NCBI RefSeq assembly: GCF_007197575.1
Contig: NZ_CP041616.1
Span: 2,170,001-2,234,000 of the forward strand
Direction: 5' to 3'
DNA length: 64,000 nt
Source of the DNA: Ornithinimicrobium ciconiae
GTDB lineage: Bacteria > Actinomycetota > Actinomycetes > Actinomycetales > Dermatophilaceae
The notes under the pieces were generated by a model. It was given only the letters and a program-made list of their open reading frames with translations, did no database searches and was not told the origin of the DNA. The first letter of the stretch is position 1. Every line of letters begins with the position of its first letter. Positions 52,389 to 61,707 of the stretch are shown in pieces. The translations under genes were made by a program, and so were the position numbers.

Positions 52389-53009
52389 ATGCTCAACAAG
52401 TACGCGCGGGGGTTCTTCACCGCCATCTTCACTCCGGTCGCACGCCTCCTGCTGCGACTCGGGGTCAGTCCTGACGCTGTCACCGTCGTCGGCACGGCGG
52501 GAGTCTGCTTCGGTGCGCTCTACTTCTACCCCCGCGGTGAGCTCTGGTGGGGCACGTTGTTCATCACGGCATTCGTCTTCACCGACCTGCTCGACGGCAC
52601 CATGGCACGGATGTCGGGACGCACCAGTTCGTGGGGGGCCTTTCTGGACTCCACGCTCGACCGGATCGGGGATGCTGCCGTCTTCGGCGGGCTCATCCTC
52701 TACTTCACCGGCCGTGGCGATGACAGCCTCACCGCTGCCCTGGCACTGGCCTGCCTGATCCTCGGGTTCGTCGTCAGCTATGCCAAGGCCCGCGCCGAGA
52801 GCCTGAACTTCACCTGCAATGTCGGCATCGCGGAGCGGGCTGAGCGGCTGGCCGCGACCTTGGTGACCACCGGCTTCGTCGGCCTGTTCCTGCCGCTGTG
52901 GGTCCTCACCGCGGTGCTGGCGCTGCTCGCCGTCGCGAGCTTTGTCACGGTCCTGCAGCGGATCGGGACGGTCCGCAAGCAGGCCCTGGCCACGACGGGC
53001 AGGTCATGA
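52389..53009 (+). CDS. pgsA: Phosphatidylinositol phosphate synthase (CDP-alcohol phosphatidyltransferase)
   Basis: 206 residues with four or more membrane helices and the CDP-alcohol motif DLLDGTMARMSGRTSSWGAFLDSTLDR (D-x2-DG-x2-AR-x8-G-x3-D-x3-D). In this gene order it is the actinobacterial PgsA1-type enzyme joining inositol phosphate to CDP-diacylglycerol, the first step to PI and PIMs. It overlaps the acyltransferase gene by 4 bases. Confidence 0.9.
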   Translation: MLNKYARGFFTAIFTPVARLLLRLGVSPDAVTVVGTAGVCFGALYFYPRGELWWGTLFITAFVFTDLLDGTMARMSGRTSSWGAFLDSTLDRIGDAAVFGGLILYFTGRGDDSLTAALALACLILGFVVSYAKARAESLNFTCNVGIAERAERLAATLVTTGFVGLFLPLWVLTAVLALLAVASFVTVLQRIGTVRKQALATTGRS

Positions 53010-53980
53010 CCATGCGTATGCCGAAGCTTCCCCTTGTCGACCAGCGCGCCGCGGCCGGCGAGCGTGTCTCCCTGATGGCCTACCGGACCGGATGGGCAGC
53101 GACCCGCAAGCTGCCCGCCGCCGCGGCCTACCGCCTGTTTGACCAGGGCGCGGTCCTGATGCACCGCCGTGGCGGCAAGAGCGTGGACCGGATGCGCGCC
53201 AACTATGCCCGGATCCGACCTGAGCTCTCGCCCGAGGAGCTGGACGCGCTCGTGCTCGCTGGGCTGCGGTCCTACCTGCGCTACTGGTGTGACTCCTTCC
53301 GGCTGCCCGACCGGACCCCGGAGGAGCTCGCGGCCACCGTCCGCGTGGTCGGCGACGAGGCTCCCCGAGCCGCGCTCGAGAACGGTCAGGGCGTCATCTG
53401 CTTCCTGGGCCACCTGGGCAACTGGGACACCGTCGGCGCCTGGGCCACCCACTACCTGGCTCCGGTCACGACCGTGGCCGAACGCCTCAAACCGACCGAA
53501 CTGTTCGACCGGTTCGTGGCCTATCGGGAGGCGCTGGGCATGACGATCCTGCCGCTGACCGGCGGGTCGGCCCCCTTCCCGACCCTGGTGCGCACCGTCC
53601 ACCACGGCGGGCTGGTCCCGCTACTCGCCGACCGAGACCTCACCGACTCCGGCGTCGAGGTGACCCTGTGCGGACATCGGGCACGCATGGCCACGGGCCC
53701 GGCCGCGCTCGCGCTGGCCACCGGGGCACCGCTGCATCCCGTCACCGTCACCTACGAGCCCGACCCCGCACGGGACGCCTCCGAGCGACCCGACCCCGCG
53801 GCATACCGGGTCGTGCTGACCTTTGGTCCGCGCGTCCCCGTCCCCGACGGCGGCACCCGGGCCGAGCAGATCGCGTCCCTCACCCAGTCCTGCGCCGACT
53901 ATCTGGGGCAGGCCCTGGTCGAGCACACCGAGGACTGGCACATGATGCAGAAGGTCTTCGTCGCGGACGGGATCCGCTGA
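53006..53980 (+). CDS. patA: Phosphatidylinositol mannoside acyltransferase
   Basis: 324 residues of the HtrB/LpxL-like acyltransferase fold. The HLGNWD motif (HxxxxD catalytic pair) is near residue 132, followed by VPLLADRDLTDSGVEV. Together with pgsA and pimA it should acylate the mannose of PIM on the cytoplasmic side. ATG 53006 overlaps the pgsA stop (ATGA) and the next ATG shares the last base of its own TGA. Confidence 0.9.
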   Translation: MTMRMPKLPLVDQRAAAGERVSLMAYRTGWAATRKLPAAAAYRLFDQGAVLMHRRGGKSVDRMRANYARIRPELSPEELDALVLAGLRSYLRYWCDSFRLPDRTPEELAATVRVVGDEAPRAALENGQGVICFLGHLGNWDTVGAWATHYLAPVTTVAERLKPTELFDRFVAYREALGMTILPLTGGSAPFPTLVRTVHHGGLVPLLADRDLTDSGVEVTLCGHRARMATGPAALALATGAPLHPVTVTYEPDPARDASERPDPAAYRVVLTFGPRVPVPDGGTRAEQIASLTQSCADYLGQALVEHTEDWHMMQKVFVADGIR

Positions 53981-55449
53981 TGCGCGTCGGGCTGGTCTGT
54001 CCCTACTCCTTCGATGTGCCCGGTGGGGTGCAGCTGCACATCCGCGACCTCGCTGCCTATCTCATCGGCCGCGGGCACGAGGTCTCCGTGCTCGCCCCGG
54101 CAGATGAGGACACCGAGCTGCCCGGCTATGTCGTCAGTGCCGGTCGCGCGGTGCCGATCCGGTTCAACGGCTCGGTCGCACGGCTCTCGTTCGGCCCGAT
54201 CGTGGCCAACCGGGTGCAGGACTGGCTCGACGACGGCGACTTTGACGTGCTGCACCTGCACGAGCCGGCCGCGCCCAGCCTGTCGCTGCTGGCCCTGTGG
54301 GCCGCGCGGGTGCCGGTGGTCGCCACCTTCCACAGCTCGCAGTCGAGGCTGGGGGCGCTGCGGGCGGCCCAGCCGCTGCTGCAGCCGGGCCTGGACAAGA
54401 TCTCCGCCCGGATCGCGGTGTCCGGGGCCGCCCACCAGACCATGGCCTCCTCCGTGGGTGGCACCACGCTCGTCATCCCCAACGGGGTCTATGTCGACCG
54501 GTTCTGCACGGGTGAGCCCTATGTGCACGACCCCGCCAAGCGTCCCCGGATCGTCTTCCTGGGCCGCTTCGACGAGCCGCGCAAGGGACTGCCGGTCCTG
54601 CTGTCGGCCCTGCCGCTGGTCCTGGCCCAGGTGCCCAGCGCCGAGGTGCTCGTCGCCGGTCCCGGTCGCATCGACGAAGTGGCCGAGACGCTCTCGGAGC
54701 AGGTCGCCGGGTCGGTGACCTTCCTGGGGACGATCAGCGAGGAGGACAAGGTCCGCCTGCTGGCCTCCGCCAACGCCTATATCGCGCCCAACACCGGAGG
54801 TGAGAGCTTTGGCATCATCCTGGTGGAGGCGATGAGCGCCGGAGCCCCGGTCGTGGCGAGCGCGCTGGACGCGTTCTCCGCGGTGATCGGCGGGTCGGGT
54901 GCCGGTGTCGTCTTCCCCGTGGGGGATCACCGCTCCCTCGCGGCAGCGATCGTCGAGCTGCTCGAGGACCCCGACGAGCAGGCCCGGCTGCGCGCTGCGG
55001 GCCGCGAACGCGCCCGCCAGTTCGACTGGTCCCGGGTGGGCGCCCGCATCGAAGCGGTCTATGACTCGGTGGCCGTCTCACGTGGGGATCGCGACCGTGG
55101 TGGGCGTCACGGCGGTCGCAATGACGGCGGTCGCAATGACGGCGGTCGCAATGACGGTGGTCGCGGTGGCGCTGGACACGAGGACGGCAGCCGCGACGGG
55201 GAGGGCCGTGACGAGACCGGCAGCACTGACAGCACCGGCCGGTCCACGTCCGGCCGGACCGGTTCCACCTCATCCCGGAGCCGGCGGGGCCAGTCGACGG
55301 GAGAGACCTCGCCCGAGGAGTCTGGACGGCACCGGCGACGCGCAGCCCGGCCGACCTGGACCTCTCCCTCGTTGACAACCACCATGTCGGCATCGTCGAT
55401 GAGCGGTGGCCGGATGGGCCGCACGGTCCGGAAATGGTTGCGACGATGA
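53980..55449 (+). CDS. pimA: Phosphatidylinositol alpha-mannosyltransferase with long disordered tail
   Basis: 489 residues. The GT4 body (1 to about 372) is typical of PimA: PYSFDVPGGVQLHIRDLA at the GDP-mannose site, FLGRFDEPRKGLPVLL and the donor motif NTGGESFGIILVEAMSAGAPVV. It adds the first mannose to PI. From about residue 373 the tail is Gly/Arg/Asp/Ser/Thr-rich, starting with three exact GGRND repeats, and is unlike normal PimA ends. From 55230 another frame carries better codon bias than this tail, so the tail may come from a frameshift or from reading over an old gene. Confidence 0.88.
   Translation: MRVGLVCPYSFDVPGGVQLHIRDLAAYLIGRGHEVSVLAPADEDTELPGYVVSAGRAVPIRFNGSVARLSFGPIVANRVQDWLDDGDFDVLHLHEPAAPSLSLLALWAARVPVVATFHSSQSRLGALRAAQPLLQPGLDKISARIAVSGAAHQTMASSVGGTTLVIPNGVYVDRFCTGEPYVHDPAKRPRIVFLGRFDEPRKGLPVLLSALPLVLAQVPSAEVLVAGPGRIDEVAETLSEQVAGSVTFLGTISEEDKVRLLASANAYIAPNTGGESFGIILVEAMSAGAPVVASALDAFSAVIGGSGAGVVFPVGDHRSLAAAIVELLEDPDEQARLRAAGRERARQFDWSRVGARIEAVYDSVAVSRGDRDRGGRHGGRNDGGRNDGGRNDGGRGGAGHEDGSRDGEGRDETGSTDSTGRSTSGRTGSTSSRSRRGQSTGETSPEESGRHRRRAARPTWTSPSLTTTMSASSMSGGRMGRTVRKWLRR
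55111..55155 (+). repeat. 15-bp tandem repeat, three exact copies, in pimA tail
   Basis: GGCGGTCGCAATGAC occurs at 55111, 55126 and 55141, followed by a degenerate copy at 55156. It encodes GGRND. It is a candidate place for a length-changing slippage event. Confidence 0.95.
55230..55445 (+). other. Orphan coding signal in the frame of the LemA-like gene
   Basis: After the in-frame TGA at 55227-55229 the frame of the next gene is open through to 56009. It reads as QHRPVHVRPDRFHLIPEP.. and ..LSLVDNHHVGIVDERWPDGPHGPEM, protein-like and with high third-position GC, but has no ATG, GTG or TTG until 55434. The overlapping pimA tail shows poorer codon bias. Probably the end of a decayed gene or of a frame-shifted protein. 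Confidence 0.5.
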
Positions 55450-56009
55450 CGGACGACTGGGGCCTGGACACATGGGGATACGGCGAGACCATCGTGGTGA
55501 TCGCCGTGGTCCTGGCGGTGCTGCTGGCGGTCGGCTGGTATCTCTCCTACACCGCCGTCCGGCTCGACCGGCTTCACCACCGGGTCATCGGCACGGCCGC
55601 GGCCCTCGACGCGCAACTGGTGCGTCGGGCCGAGGCGGCGCTGGAGGTGGCCTATCTCGCCGGCATCGACCCGGCCTCGGCCACCCTGCTGGCGACCTCG
55701 GCGGGTCGGGTGCTGGACTTTGACGGGTCCTGGTCCCAGGAACGCCTAGACGCCGAGAGTGAGCTGAGCGAGGTGCTGCGCGCCACCCAGGCACCCGCGT
55801 CGGAACAGGCCGTTGAGGTGGCCGAGCTGCTCGACCGGGTGCGCGGCGCGGGGGAGCGGGTGCAGCTGGCTCGCAGATTCCACAACGAGTCGGTGCGCGA
55901 GGCCCGCGACGTGCGCGGTCAGCGCGCGGTCCGCTTCCTGCACCTGGCAGGCTCTGCCAAGGTGCCCTTGCCGATCAACTTCGATGACGACTGGCCCGCC
56001 GCAGGGTAA
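55446..56009 (+). CDS. LemA-like membrane protein
   Basis: 187 residues from ATG 55446 (ATGA overlap with pimA stop); an in-frame ATG at 55434 is possible. One membrane helix (about 15-37, VVIAVVLAVLLAVGWYL), then a long helical domain of LemA-like type with the YTAVRLDRLHHRVIGTAAALDAQLVRRAEA coiled region and a closing ARRFHNESVREARDVRGQRAVRFLHLAG. LemA proteins are single-pass membrane proteins of unclear function. The position before pdxS in the PIM cluster is typical of the order. Confidence 0.8.
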   Translation: MTDDWGLDTWGYGETIVVIAVVLAVLLAVGWYLSYTAVRLDRLHHRVIGTAAALDAQLVRRAEAALEVAYLAGIDPASATLLATSAGRVLDFDGSWSQERLDAESELSEVLRATQAPASEQAVEVAELLDRVRGAGERVQLARRFHNESVREARDVRGQRAVRFLHLAGSAKVPLPINFDDDWPAAG

Positions 56010-56173
56010 CGGCGCCGGTGAGCCCTCGGCATACCGTGTCGGGATTGCCGAAAGGTGAACGTAGACTGGAGTGTCGAGCTGGATGAGCCAGGTGACTGTC
56101 GGTCCTGCCCACCACCCTGGTCACCCCTGACCTGCCCGTATGCCGAGAACCTGCACCGCCCCGGAGGCCCCAG

Positions 56174-57094
56174 ATGAGCACCCCAGAGACCACCGTCGTG
56201 ACCACTCCCGTCCAGCAGGCGGGGACTACCCGTGTCAAGCGCGGCATGGCTGACATGCTCAAGGGTGGCGTCATCATGGATGTCGTCACCGCGGAGCAGG
56301 CCAAGATCGCCGAGGACGCCGGCGCGGTGGCCGTGATGGCCCTGGAGCGGGTGCCGGCTGACATCCGCGCGCAGGGTGGCGTCTCCCGGATGAGCGACCC
56401 GGACATGATCGACAGCATCGTCGCGACCGTCTCGATCCCGGTGATGGCCAAGGCCCGCATCGGACACTTCGTCGAGGCGCAGGTGCTGCAGTCCCTGGGT
56501 GTCGACTACATCGACGAGTCCGAGGTGCTGACCCCGGCCGACTATGCCAACCACATCGACAAGTGGGCCTTCACCGTGCCCTTCGTCTGCGGCGCGACCA
56601 ACCTGGGTGAGGCGCTGCGCCGCATTACCGAGGGTGCGGCAATGATCCGGTCCAAGGGCGAGGCCGGCACCGGTGACGTCTCCAACGCCACCACCCACAT
56701 GCGCCAGATCCGCCAGGAGATCCGCCGGCTGGGCAGCATGCCCGAGGACGAGTTGTTTGTCGCCGCCAAGGAGCTGCAGGCGCCCTACGACCTCGTCGCC
56801 GAGGTCGCCCGCACCGGCAAGCTGCCGGTCGTGCTGTTCACCGCCGGAGGCATCGCCACCCCGGCTGACGCCGCGATGATGATGCAGCTCGGTGCCGAGG
56901 GTGTCTTCGTCGGCTCGGGCATCTTCAAGTCGGGCAACCCGCAGGCCCGTGCCGAGGCCATCGTGAAGGCCACGACCTTCCACGACGACCCGGACGTGAT
57001 CGCCAAGGTCTCCCGCGGCCTGGGCGAGGCGATGGTCGGCATCAATGTCGAGGAGATCCCGCAGCCGCACCGCCTCGCCGAGCGCGGCTGGTGA
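56174..57094 (+). CDS. pdxS: Pyridoxal 5'-phosphate synthase lyase subunit
   Basis: 306 residues. It makes PLP from ribose 5-phosphate, glyceraldehyde 3-phosphate and ammonia supplied by PdxT. Catalytic Lys are in [15 protein letters not shown] (residue about 40 region) and [17 protein letters not shown], with [14 protein letters not shown] and [30 protein letters not shown] conserved. ATG 56174. It is translationally coupled to pdxT. Confidence 0.97.
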   Translation: MSTPETTVVTTPVQQAGTTRVKRGMADMLKGGVIMDVVTAEQAKIAEDAGAVAVMALERVPADIRAQGGVSRMSDPDMIDSIVATVSIPVMAKARIGHFVEAQVLQSLGVDYIDESEVLTPADYANHIDKWAFTVPFVCGATNLGEALRRITEGAAMIRSKGEAGTGDVSNATTHMRQIRQEIRRLGSMPEDELFVAAKELQAPYDLVAEVARTGKLPVVLFTAGGIATPADAAMMMQLGAEGVFVGSGIFKSGNPQARAEAIVKATTFHDDPDVIAKVSRGLGEAMVGINVEEIPQPHRLAERGW

Positions 57095-57795
57095 CCGACC
57101 GCCCCGGTCACCCGGACCACGCACTGGCGCCCCGGCATACAGGCGCACCGGTGATCGGGGTCCTCGCCGTGCAGGGTGACGTCGTCGAGCACGTCCGTGC
57201 GCTGACTCTCGCCGGTGCCGAGGCGGTCCCGGTGCGGCGGCCTGCCGAGCTCGCGGCGGTCGATGCCCTGGTGATCCCTGGAGGGGAGTCGACCACGATC
57301 GACCGGCTGTTGCGGATCTTCGACCTGGCCGCACCCCTGCGGGAGCGCCTCGCGCAGGGCATGCCGGCCTACGGCTCGTGCGCCGGGATGATCCTGCTCT
57401 CGTCAGAGGTGCTGGACGGACACCGCGACCAGCAGTGCCTGGGGGCGCTGGACATCTCCACGCGCCGCAACGCCTTCGGCCGGCAGGTCGACTCCTTCGA
57501 GGTCGAGCTGGCTGTCGCCGGCCTGGCCGAGCCCTTCCACGGCGTCTTCATCCGGGCGCCCTGGGTCGAGCGGGTCGGTGCGGAAGTCGAGGTGCTGGCC
57601 ACGGTCGAGCGGGACGGGGTCGAGCACGTGGTGGCCGTGCGGCAGGGCAACGTGCTGGCCACCTCCTTCCACCCCGAGGTCACCGATGACGCACGGGTCC
57701 ACGCACTGTTCGTGGAGATGGTGCGCTCGAGCGGTAGCATCGAAGCCCGGGCAGGAGCCGACGGGATCGCGAGCACAACGAACAGGGAACATTGA
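57091..57795 (+). CDS. pdxT: Pyridoxal 5'-phosphate synthase glutaminase subunit
   Basis: 234 residues, class I glutamine amidotransferase of PLP synthase. [31 protein letters not shown], nucleophile Cys in [10 protein letters not shown], and the His/Glu of [11 protein letters not shown] complete the triad. GTG 57091 overlaps pdxS by 4 bases. A 22-residue N-terminal extension precedes the conserved core. Confidence 0.97.
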   Translation: MTDRPGHPDHALAPRHTGAPVIGVLAVQGDVVEHVRALTLAGAEAVPVRRPAELAAVDALVIPGGESTTIDRLLRIFDLAAPLRERLAQGMPAYGSCAGMILLSSEVLDGHRDQQCLGALDISTRRNAFGRQVDSFEVELAVAGLAEPFHGVFIRAPWVERVGAEVEVLATVERDGVEHVVAVRQGNVLATSFHPEVTDDARVHALFVEMVRSSGSIEARAGADGIASTTNREH

Positions 57796-58565
57796 TGGCT
57801 GGGCACTCCAAGTGGGCGACAACCAAGCACAAGAAGGCTGTGATCGACGCCAAGCGAGGCAAGCTCTTCGCGAAGTTGATCAAGAATATCGAGGTGGCGG
57901 CGCGCACCGGTGGGGGTGACCCGGCCGGCAACCCCACCCTCTTCGACGCCATCCAGAAGGCCAAGAAGACCTCCGTCCCCAACGACAACATCGACCGGGC
58001 CGTCAAGCGTGGCTCCGGTGTGGAGGCCGGCGGGGCCAGCTACGAGGCGCTCGTCTACGAGGGCTACGCCCCCGGCGGGGTCGCTCTCTATATCGAGTGC
58101 CTGACCGACAACAAGAACCGTGCCGTCATGGAGGTGCGCACAGCGCTCACCCGCAACGGCGGGAGCATGGCCGACAGCGGTTCGGTGGCCTATCTGTTCA
58201 ACCGCAAGGGACAGGTCGTGGTCCCCAAGGCACAGGAGTCCGGCGAGGCCAACGAGGACTCGCTCCTGGAGATCGTCCTCGAGGCCGGTGCTGAGGAGGT
58301 GGAGGACCTGGGAGAGTCCTTCGAGGTGATCTCCGAGGCGACCGACGTGGTGGCGGTCCGCACCGCCCTGCAGGAGGCCGGACTCGACTATGACTCGGCG
58401 GAGGTGACCTTCGTGCCGAGCATGGAGGTGCAGCTCGACGCCGACGGTGCACGCAAGATGATGCGCATCATCGATGCGCTCGAGGACTGCGACGACGTCC
58501 AGAACGTCTTCTCCAACGCCGACGTCTCCGACGAGGTCCTGGCCGAGCTCGAAGAGGACGACTGA
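57795..58565 (+). CDS. yebC: YebC/PmpR-family regulator
   Basis: 256 residues. [43 protein letters not shown] is the universal start of YebC, which binds DNA or, in the translation-factor group, helps ribosomes at proline stretches. ATG 57795 overlaps the pdxT stop by one base, so the three genes are co-translated. Upstream of ruvC, the usual position. Confidence 0.96.
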   Translation: MAGHSKWATTKHKKAVIDAKRGKLFAKLIKNIEVAARTGGGDPAGNPTLFDAIQKAKKTSVPNDNIDRAVKRGSGVEAGGASYEALVYEGYAPGGVALYIECLTDNKNRAVMEVRTALTRNGGSMADSGSVAYLFNRKGQVVVPKAQESGEANEDSLLEIVLEAGAEEVEDLGESFEVISEATDVVAVRTALQEAGLDYDSAEVTFVPSMEVQLDADGARKMMRIIDALEDCDDVQNVFSNADVSDEVLAELEEDD

Positions 58566-58797
58566 GCACACGACGACTCGCACCGACACCGATCACCGGT
58601 CCGGCCACCCCGTCCCCTGGGCGCGGTGGCCGTCGTCGTATGCCGGCCACGCACCCGCCCGCGAGCCCCCTCGGCGAGTCCTGCCATCCTCTGACGGTGC
58701 CGTGACGTAGCGTGATGGGCGAACAGGTGTTCGGAGTCAGGCGCAGGTGATGCTGCCTCTCCGGGATGACGGCTGACTGACGAGGAGGGCTGCCCAG

Positions 58798-59439
58798 GTG
58801 CGTGTCCTTGGTGTCGACCCCGGCCTCACCCGCTGCGGTCTCGGGGTCGTCGAGTCCGGTCCCGGCCGGTCGGTGCGGATGGTCGCGGTCGGTGTCGTGC
58901 GCACGCCACCCAGTGACGAGCCGCAGGAGCGGCTGCTGACCCTCCAGATCGAGATCGACAGCTGGCTGGCGGAGCACCGCCCCGACGCCGTGGCCGTGGA
59001 GCGGGTCTTCGCCAAGGCCAACATCAAGGGCATCATGGGCACGGCCCAGGCCTCTGCGGTGCCGATGCTGGCGGCGGCCCGTCTCGGTTTGCCCCTGGCC
59101 CTGCACACTCCCACCGAGGTCAAGGCCGCCGTGACGGGCAACGGGCGCGCGGACAAGGCCCAGGTCACCTCGATGATCACCCGGATCCTCGCCCTGGAGA
59201 CGGCGCCCCGACCCGCCGACGCGGCGGACGCCCTCGCGCTGGCCGTGTGTCATCTCTGGCGCGGCCAGGCTGATGCCAGGTTGTTCGCCGCGGCCCAGGG
59301 CAACGCCCTCCAGCGCGCCGCAGAAGCGGCTGCCCAAGCACCACGCAACCGGCTCGAGGAGCTCCACGCGGCGCACTCCGGTCGGCGCCCGACCCAGACC
59401 GGCGCCCAAATCGCCACGAGACGAAGGAGTGGACAGTGA
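58798..59439 (+). CDS. ruvC: Holliday-junction resolvase
   Basis: 213 residues. Catalytic Asp in [15 protein letters not shown], Glu in [12 protein letters not shown] and the two C-terminal Asp in [17 protein letters not shown] form the RNase H-like active site. It cuts Holliday junctions after RuvAB migration. GTG 58798 is preceded by GAGGAGGG at 58782-58789. It overlaps ruvA by 4 bases. The last 40 residues are non-conserved. Confidence 0.97.
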   Translation: MRVLGVDPGLTRCGLGVVESGPGRSVRMVAVGVVRTPPSDEPQERLLTLQIEIDSWLAEHRPDAVAVERVFAKANIKGIMGTAQASAVPMLAAARLGLPLALHTPTEVKAAVTGNGRADKAQVTSMITRILALETAPRPADAADALALAVCHLWRGQADARLFAAAQGNALQRAAEAAAQAPRNRLEELHAAHSGRRPTQTGAQIATRRRSGQ

Positions 59440-60044
59440 TCGCATCCGTCCGGGGCACGGTGCTCCACGTCGGACTGGACCACGTCGTCGTCGAGGTCGG
59501 CGGGGTGGGACTGCAGGTGCACACCACCCCGGCCACCGCCGCGGCGTGCGCACGAGGGCAGGAGGTCACCCTGTCCACGACCCTGGTGGTGCGCGAGGAG
59601 TCGCTGACGCTCTATGGCTTCGCCGACACAGAGGGCCGAGCTCTCTTTGAGCAGGTGCAGACCGTCTCCGGCGTCGGTCCGCGCCTGGCGCTGGCGATGC
59701 TGTCCGTCCACAGCCCGGCCGGTGTCCGCCAGGCGATCGCCGGCGGTGACATCGCCGCGCTGACCAAGGTGCCGGGGATCGGCAAGAAGGGTGCGGAGCG
59801 TCTCGTGCTCGAGCTCAAGGACAAGATCCTCGCCTCGGGTGTCGAGCCGTCCCTGGGTGCCGCGGGAGCGAGTGGCGGCCCGACGGGTGACCGGCTCAGC
59901 AGTCAGGTCCACGAGGCGCTCGTCGGTCTCGGCTGGAGCAGCAAGCAGGCCGATGACGCACTCGAGCGGGTCCGCGCGGGTGGGGAGACACCCTCCTCCG
60001 TCTCGGACTTCCTGCGTGCTGCGCTGCGGGAGCTGGGCCGGTGA
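59436..60044 (+). CDS. ruvA: Holliday-junction DNA helicase subunit RuvA
   Basis: 202 residues. OB-fold N-terminus ([27 protein letters not shown]), two HhH motifs ([13 protein letters not shown] and [18 protein letters not shown]) and a C-terminal helical domain that contacts RuvB. It binds the junction as tetramers. GTG 59436 overlaps ruvC; its end overlaps the GTG of ruvB. Confidence 0.97.
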   Translation: MIASVRGTVLHVGLDHVVVEVGGVGLQVHTTPATAAACARGQEVTLSTTLVVREESLTLYGFADTEGRALFEQVQTVSGVGPRLALAMLSVHSPAGVRQAIAGGDIAALTKVPGIGKKGAERLVLELKDKILASGVEPSLGAAGASGGPTGDRLSSQVHEALVGLGWSSKQADDALERVRAGGETPSSVSDFLRAALRELGR

Positions 60045-61126
60045 CTGAGCACGATGACGGGTCGCTGGACGCGACCGCGCGTGTCGTCGACCCCGCCACC
60101 ACCGACGATGAGCGTCGCATCGAGGCGGCACTGCGACCTCGTCGGCTGGCGGACTTCCCGGGGCAGCGGCGCGTTCGTGACCAGCTAGGCCTGGTCCTGG
60201 AAGCTGCCCGACGACGGGAGTCACCTCCTGATCACGTCCTGCTCTCCGGCCCACCCGGACTGGGCAAGACCACGCTGGCCATGATCATCGCTGCCGAGCT
60301 GGAGCAGCCGATGCGGATCACCAGCGGCCCGGCGATCCAGCACGCCGGCGACCTGGCCGCCGTCCTGTCGTCCCTGGCTGAGGGCGAGGTGCTCTTCGTC
60401 GACGAGATCCACCGGATGGCGCGTCCGGCCGAGGAGATGCTCTATCTGGCGATGGAGGACTTCCGCGTCGACGTCATCGTCGGCAAGGGTCCCGGCGCCA
60501 CAGCCATACCCCTGGAGCTGCCGCCCTTCACGGTGGTCGGAGCCACCACCCGCGCCGGGCTGCTGCCCGCACCACTGCGCGACCGGTTCGGATTCACCGG
60601 GCACCTGGACTACTACGCCACCGAGGACCTGCAGCTCATCCTCACCCGCAGCGCTGGTCTGCTCGAGATCGAGAGCACCCGCGAGGGGATCCACGAGATC
60701 GCCTCCCGATCGCGCGGCACGCCCCGCATCGCCAACCGGCTGCTGCGCCGGGTGCGTGACTGGGCTCAGGTCCACGGACAGCACGTCGTCGACCAGGAGG
60801 CCGCCCTGGTGGCTCTGGAGTTGTTCGACGTGGACAAGCAGGGCCTGGACCGGCTCGACCGCGCCGTGCTGGAGGCCCTCTGCAAACGTTTCGGTGGGGG
60901 TCCGGTCGGGCTGAGCACGCTGGCTGTGGCGGTGGGGGAGGAGCCCGACACCGTCGAGACTGTGGCCGAGCCCTATCTGGTGCGCGAGGGTTATATCGTT
61001 CGCACCCCGCGGGGACGCTCCGCCTCACGGACCGCCTGGCAGCACCTCGGCCTGACGCCACCCACGCCGGTGGCCGGCCAGGACCACCTTCCCCTCGGCG
61101 ACCAACCCCGGCGTTTCGACCACTGA
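60041..61126 (+). CDS. ruvB: Holliday-junction branch migration ATPase RuvB
   Basis: 361 residues of the AAA+ motor. Walker [16 protein letters not shown], Walker [11 protein letters not shown], sensor 1 [20 protein letters not shown] and the arginine-finger region are intact, with the C-terminal winged helix. GTG 60041 is coupled to ruvA. The last 20 residues ([10 protein letters not shown]) are an extra tail. Confidence 0.98.
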   Translation: MTEHDDGSLDATARVVDPATTDDERRIEAALRPRRLADFPGQRRVRDQLGLVLEAARRRESPPDHVLLSGPPGLGKTTLAMIIAAELEQPMRITSGPAIQHAGDLAAVLSSLAEGEVLFVDEIHRMARPAEEMLYLAMEDFRVDVIVGKGPGATAIPLELPPFTVVGATTRAGLLPAPLRDRFGFTGHLDYYATEDLQLILTRSAGLLEIESTREGIHEIASRSRGTPRIANRLLRRVRDWAQVHGQHVVDQEAALVALELFDVDKQGLDRLDRAVLEALCKRFGGGPVGLSTLAVAVGEEPDTVETVAEPYLVREGYIVRTPRGRSASRTAWQHLGLTPPTPVAGQDHLPLGDQPRRFDH

Positions 61127-61362
61127 GGCCCCACCGCCGATGATCAGCACACCGATGATCAGCACCGCCGGTCGCAGCATCCCGGGCCTGCGGGAGCGGG
61201 TGACTGCGCGCAGATGTACCGGATCTTTACCTGCCACGCGGGGTGGGATGTTGGGCGACCCAGTTCAGTCACCTAGACTGCCGCGAGTGTCCACCGGCAG
61301 TGGGTCCACACGACGACGCCGGGCCGGGGACACCATCAGTCTGACGTTATAAGGAATCTTCC

Positions 61363-61707
61363 ATGTCGCCACTGGCCTCGGCCACCACCACGGGGACGGA
61401 TGGGCAGTTCAACTCGATCCTGCTCCTGCTGCCCCTGCTCCTGATCGCCTTCCTCTTCTTCTCGCAGCGTCGCCGCCAGAAGAAGATGCAGCAGATGCAG
61501 GCGGAGCTGCAGGTGGGCAGCCGTGTCATCACGACGACCGGACTCTTCGGCACGATCGCCGGGATGGACGAGACCACGGTGCAGCTTGAGGCCGCACCCG
61601 GCGTGGTCCTGCAGTGGGACCGGCGAGCCGTGGTGCCCGCCCCCGGCGCACAGCCGCCGCACGCACAGCCTTCCGATCCTTCCGACACCGAGGAAGGAAC
61701 CCACTGA
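61363..61707 (+). CDS. yajC: Preprotein translocase accessory subunit YajC
   Basis: 114 residues. A single N-terminal helix (ILLLLPLLLIAFLFFSQRRRQKKMQQMQ) with a basic cytoplasmic side, followed by the YajC core VGSRVITTTGLFGTIAGMDETTVQLEAAPGVVLQWDRRAVV. It is part of the SecDF-YajC complex helping SecYEG export. AAGGAA precedes ATG 61363. A Pro/Ala/His-rich tail follows. Confidence 0.95.
   Translation: MSPLASATTTGTDGQFNSILLLLPLLLIAFLFFSQRRRQKKMQQMQAELQVGSRVITTTGLFGTIAGMDETTVQLEAAPGVVLQWDRRAVVPAPGAQPPHAQPSDPSDTEEGTH

Noticed and set aside
49493..52495. 1000-residue leftward frame
   Set aside because: It runs antisense through HNH and HIT genes; only its last 150 codons (ATG 49945) encode the deazaflavin oxidoreductase. 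The rest is a high-GC shadow frame.
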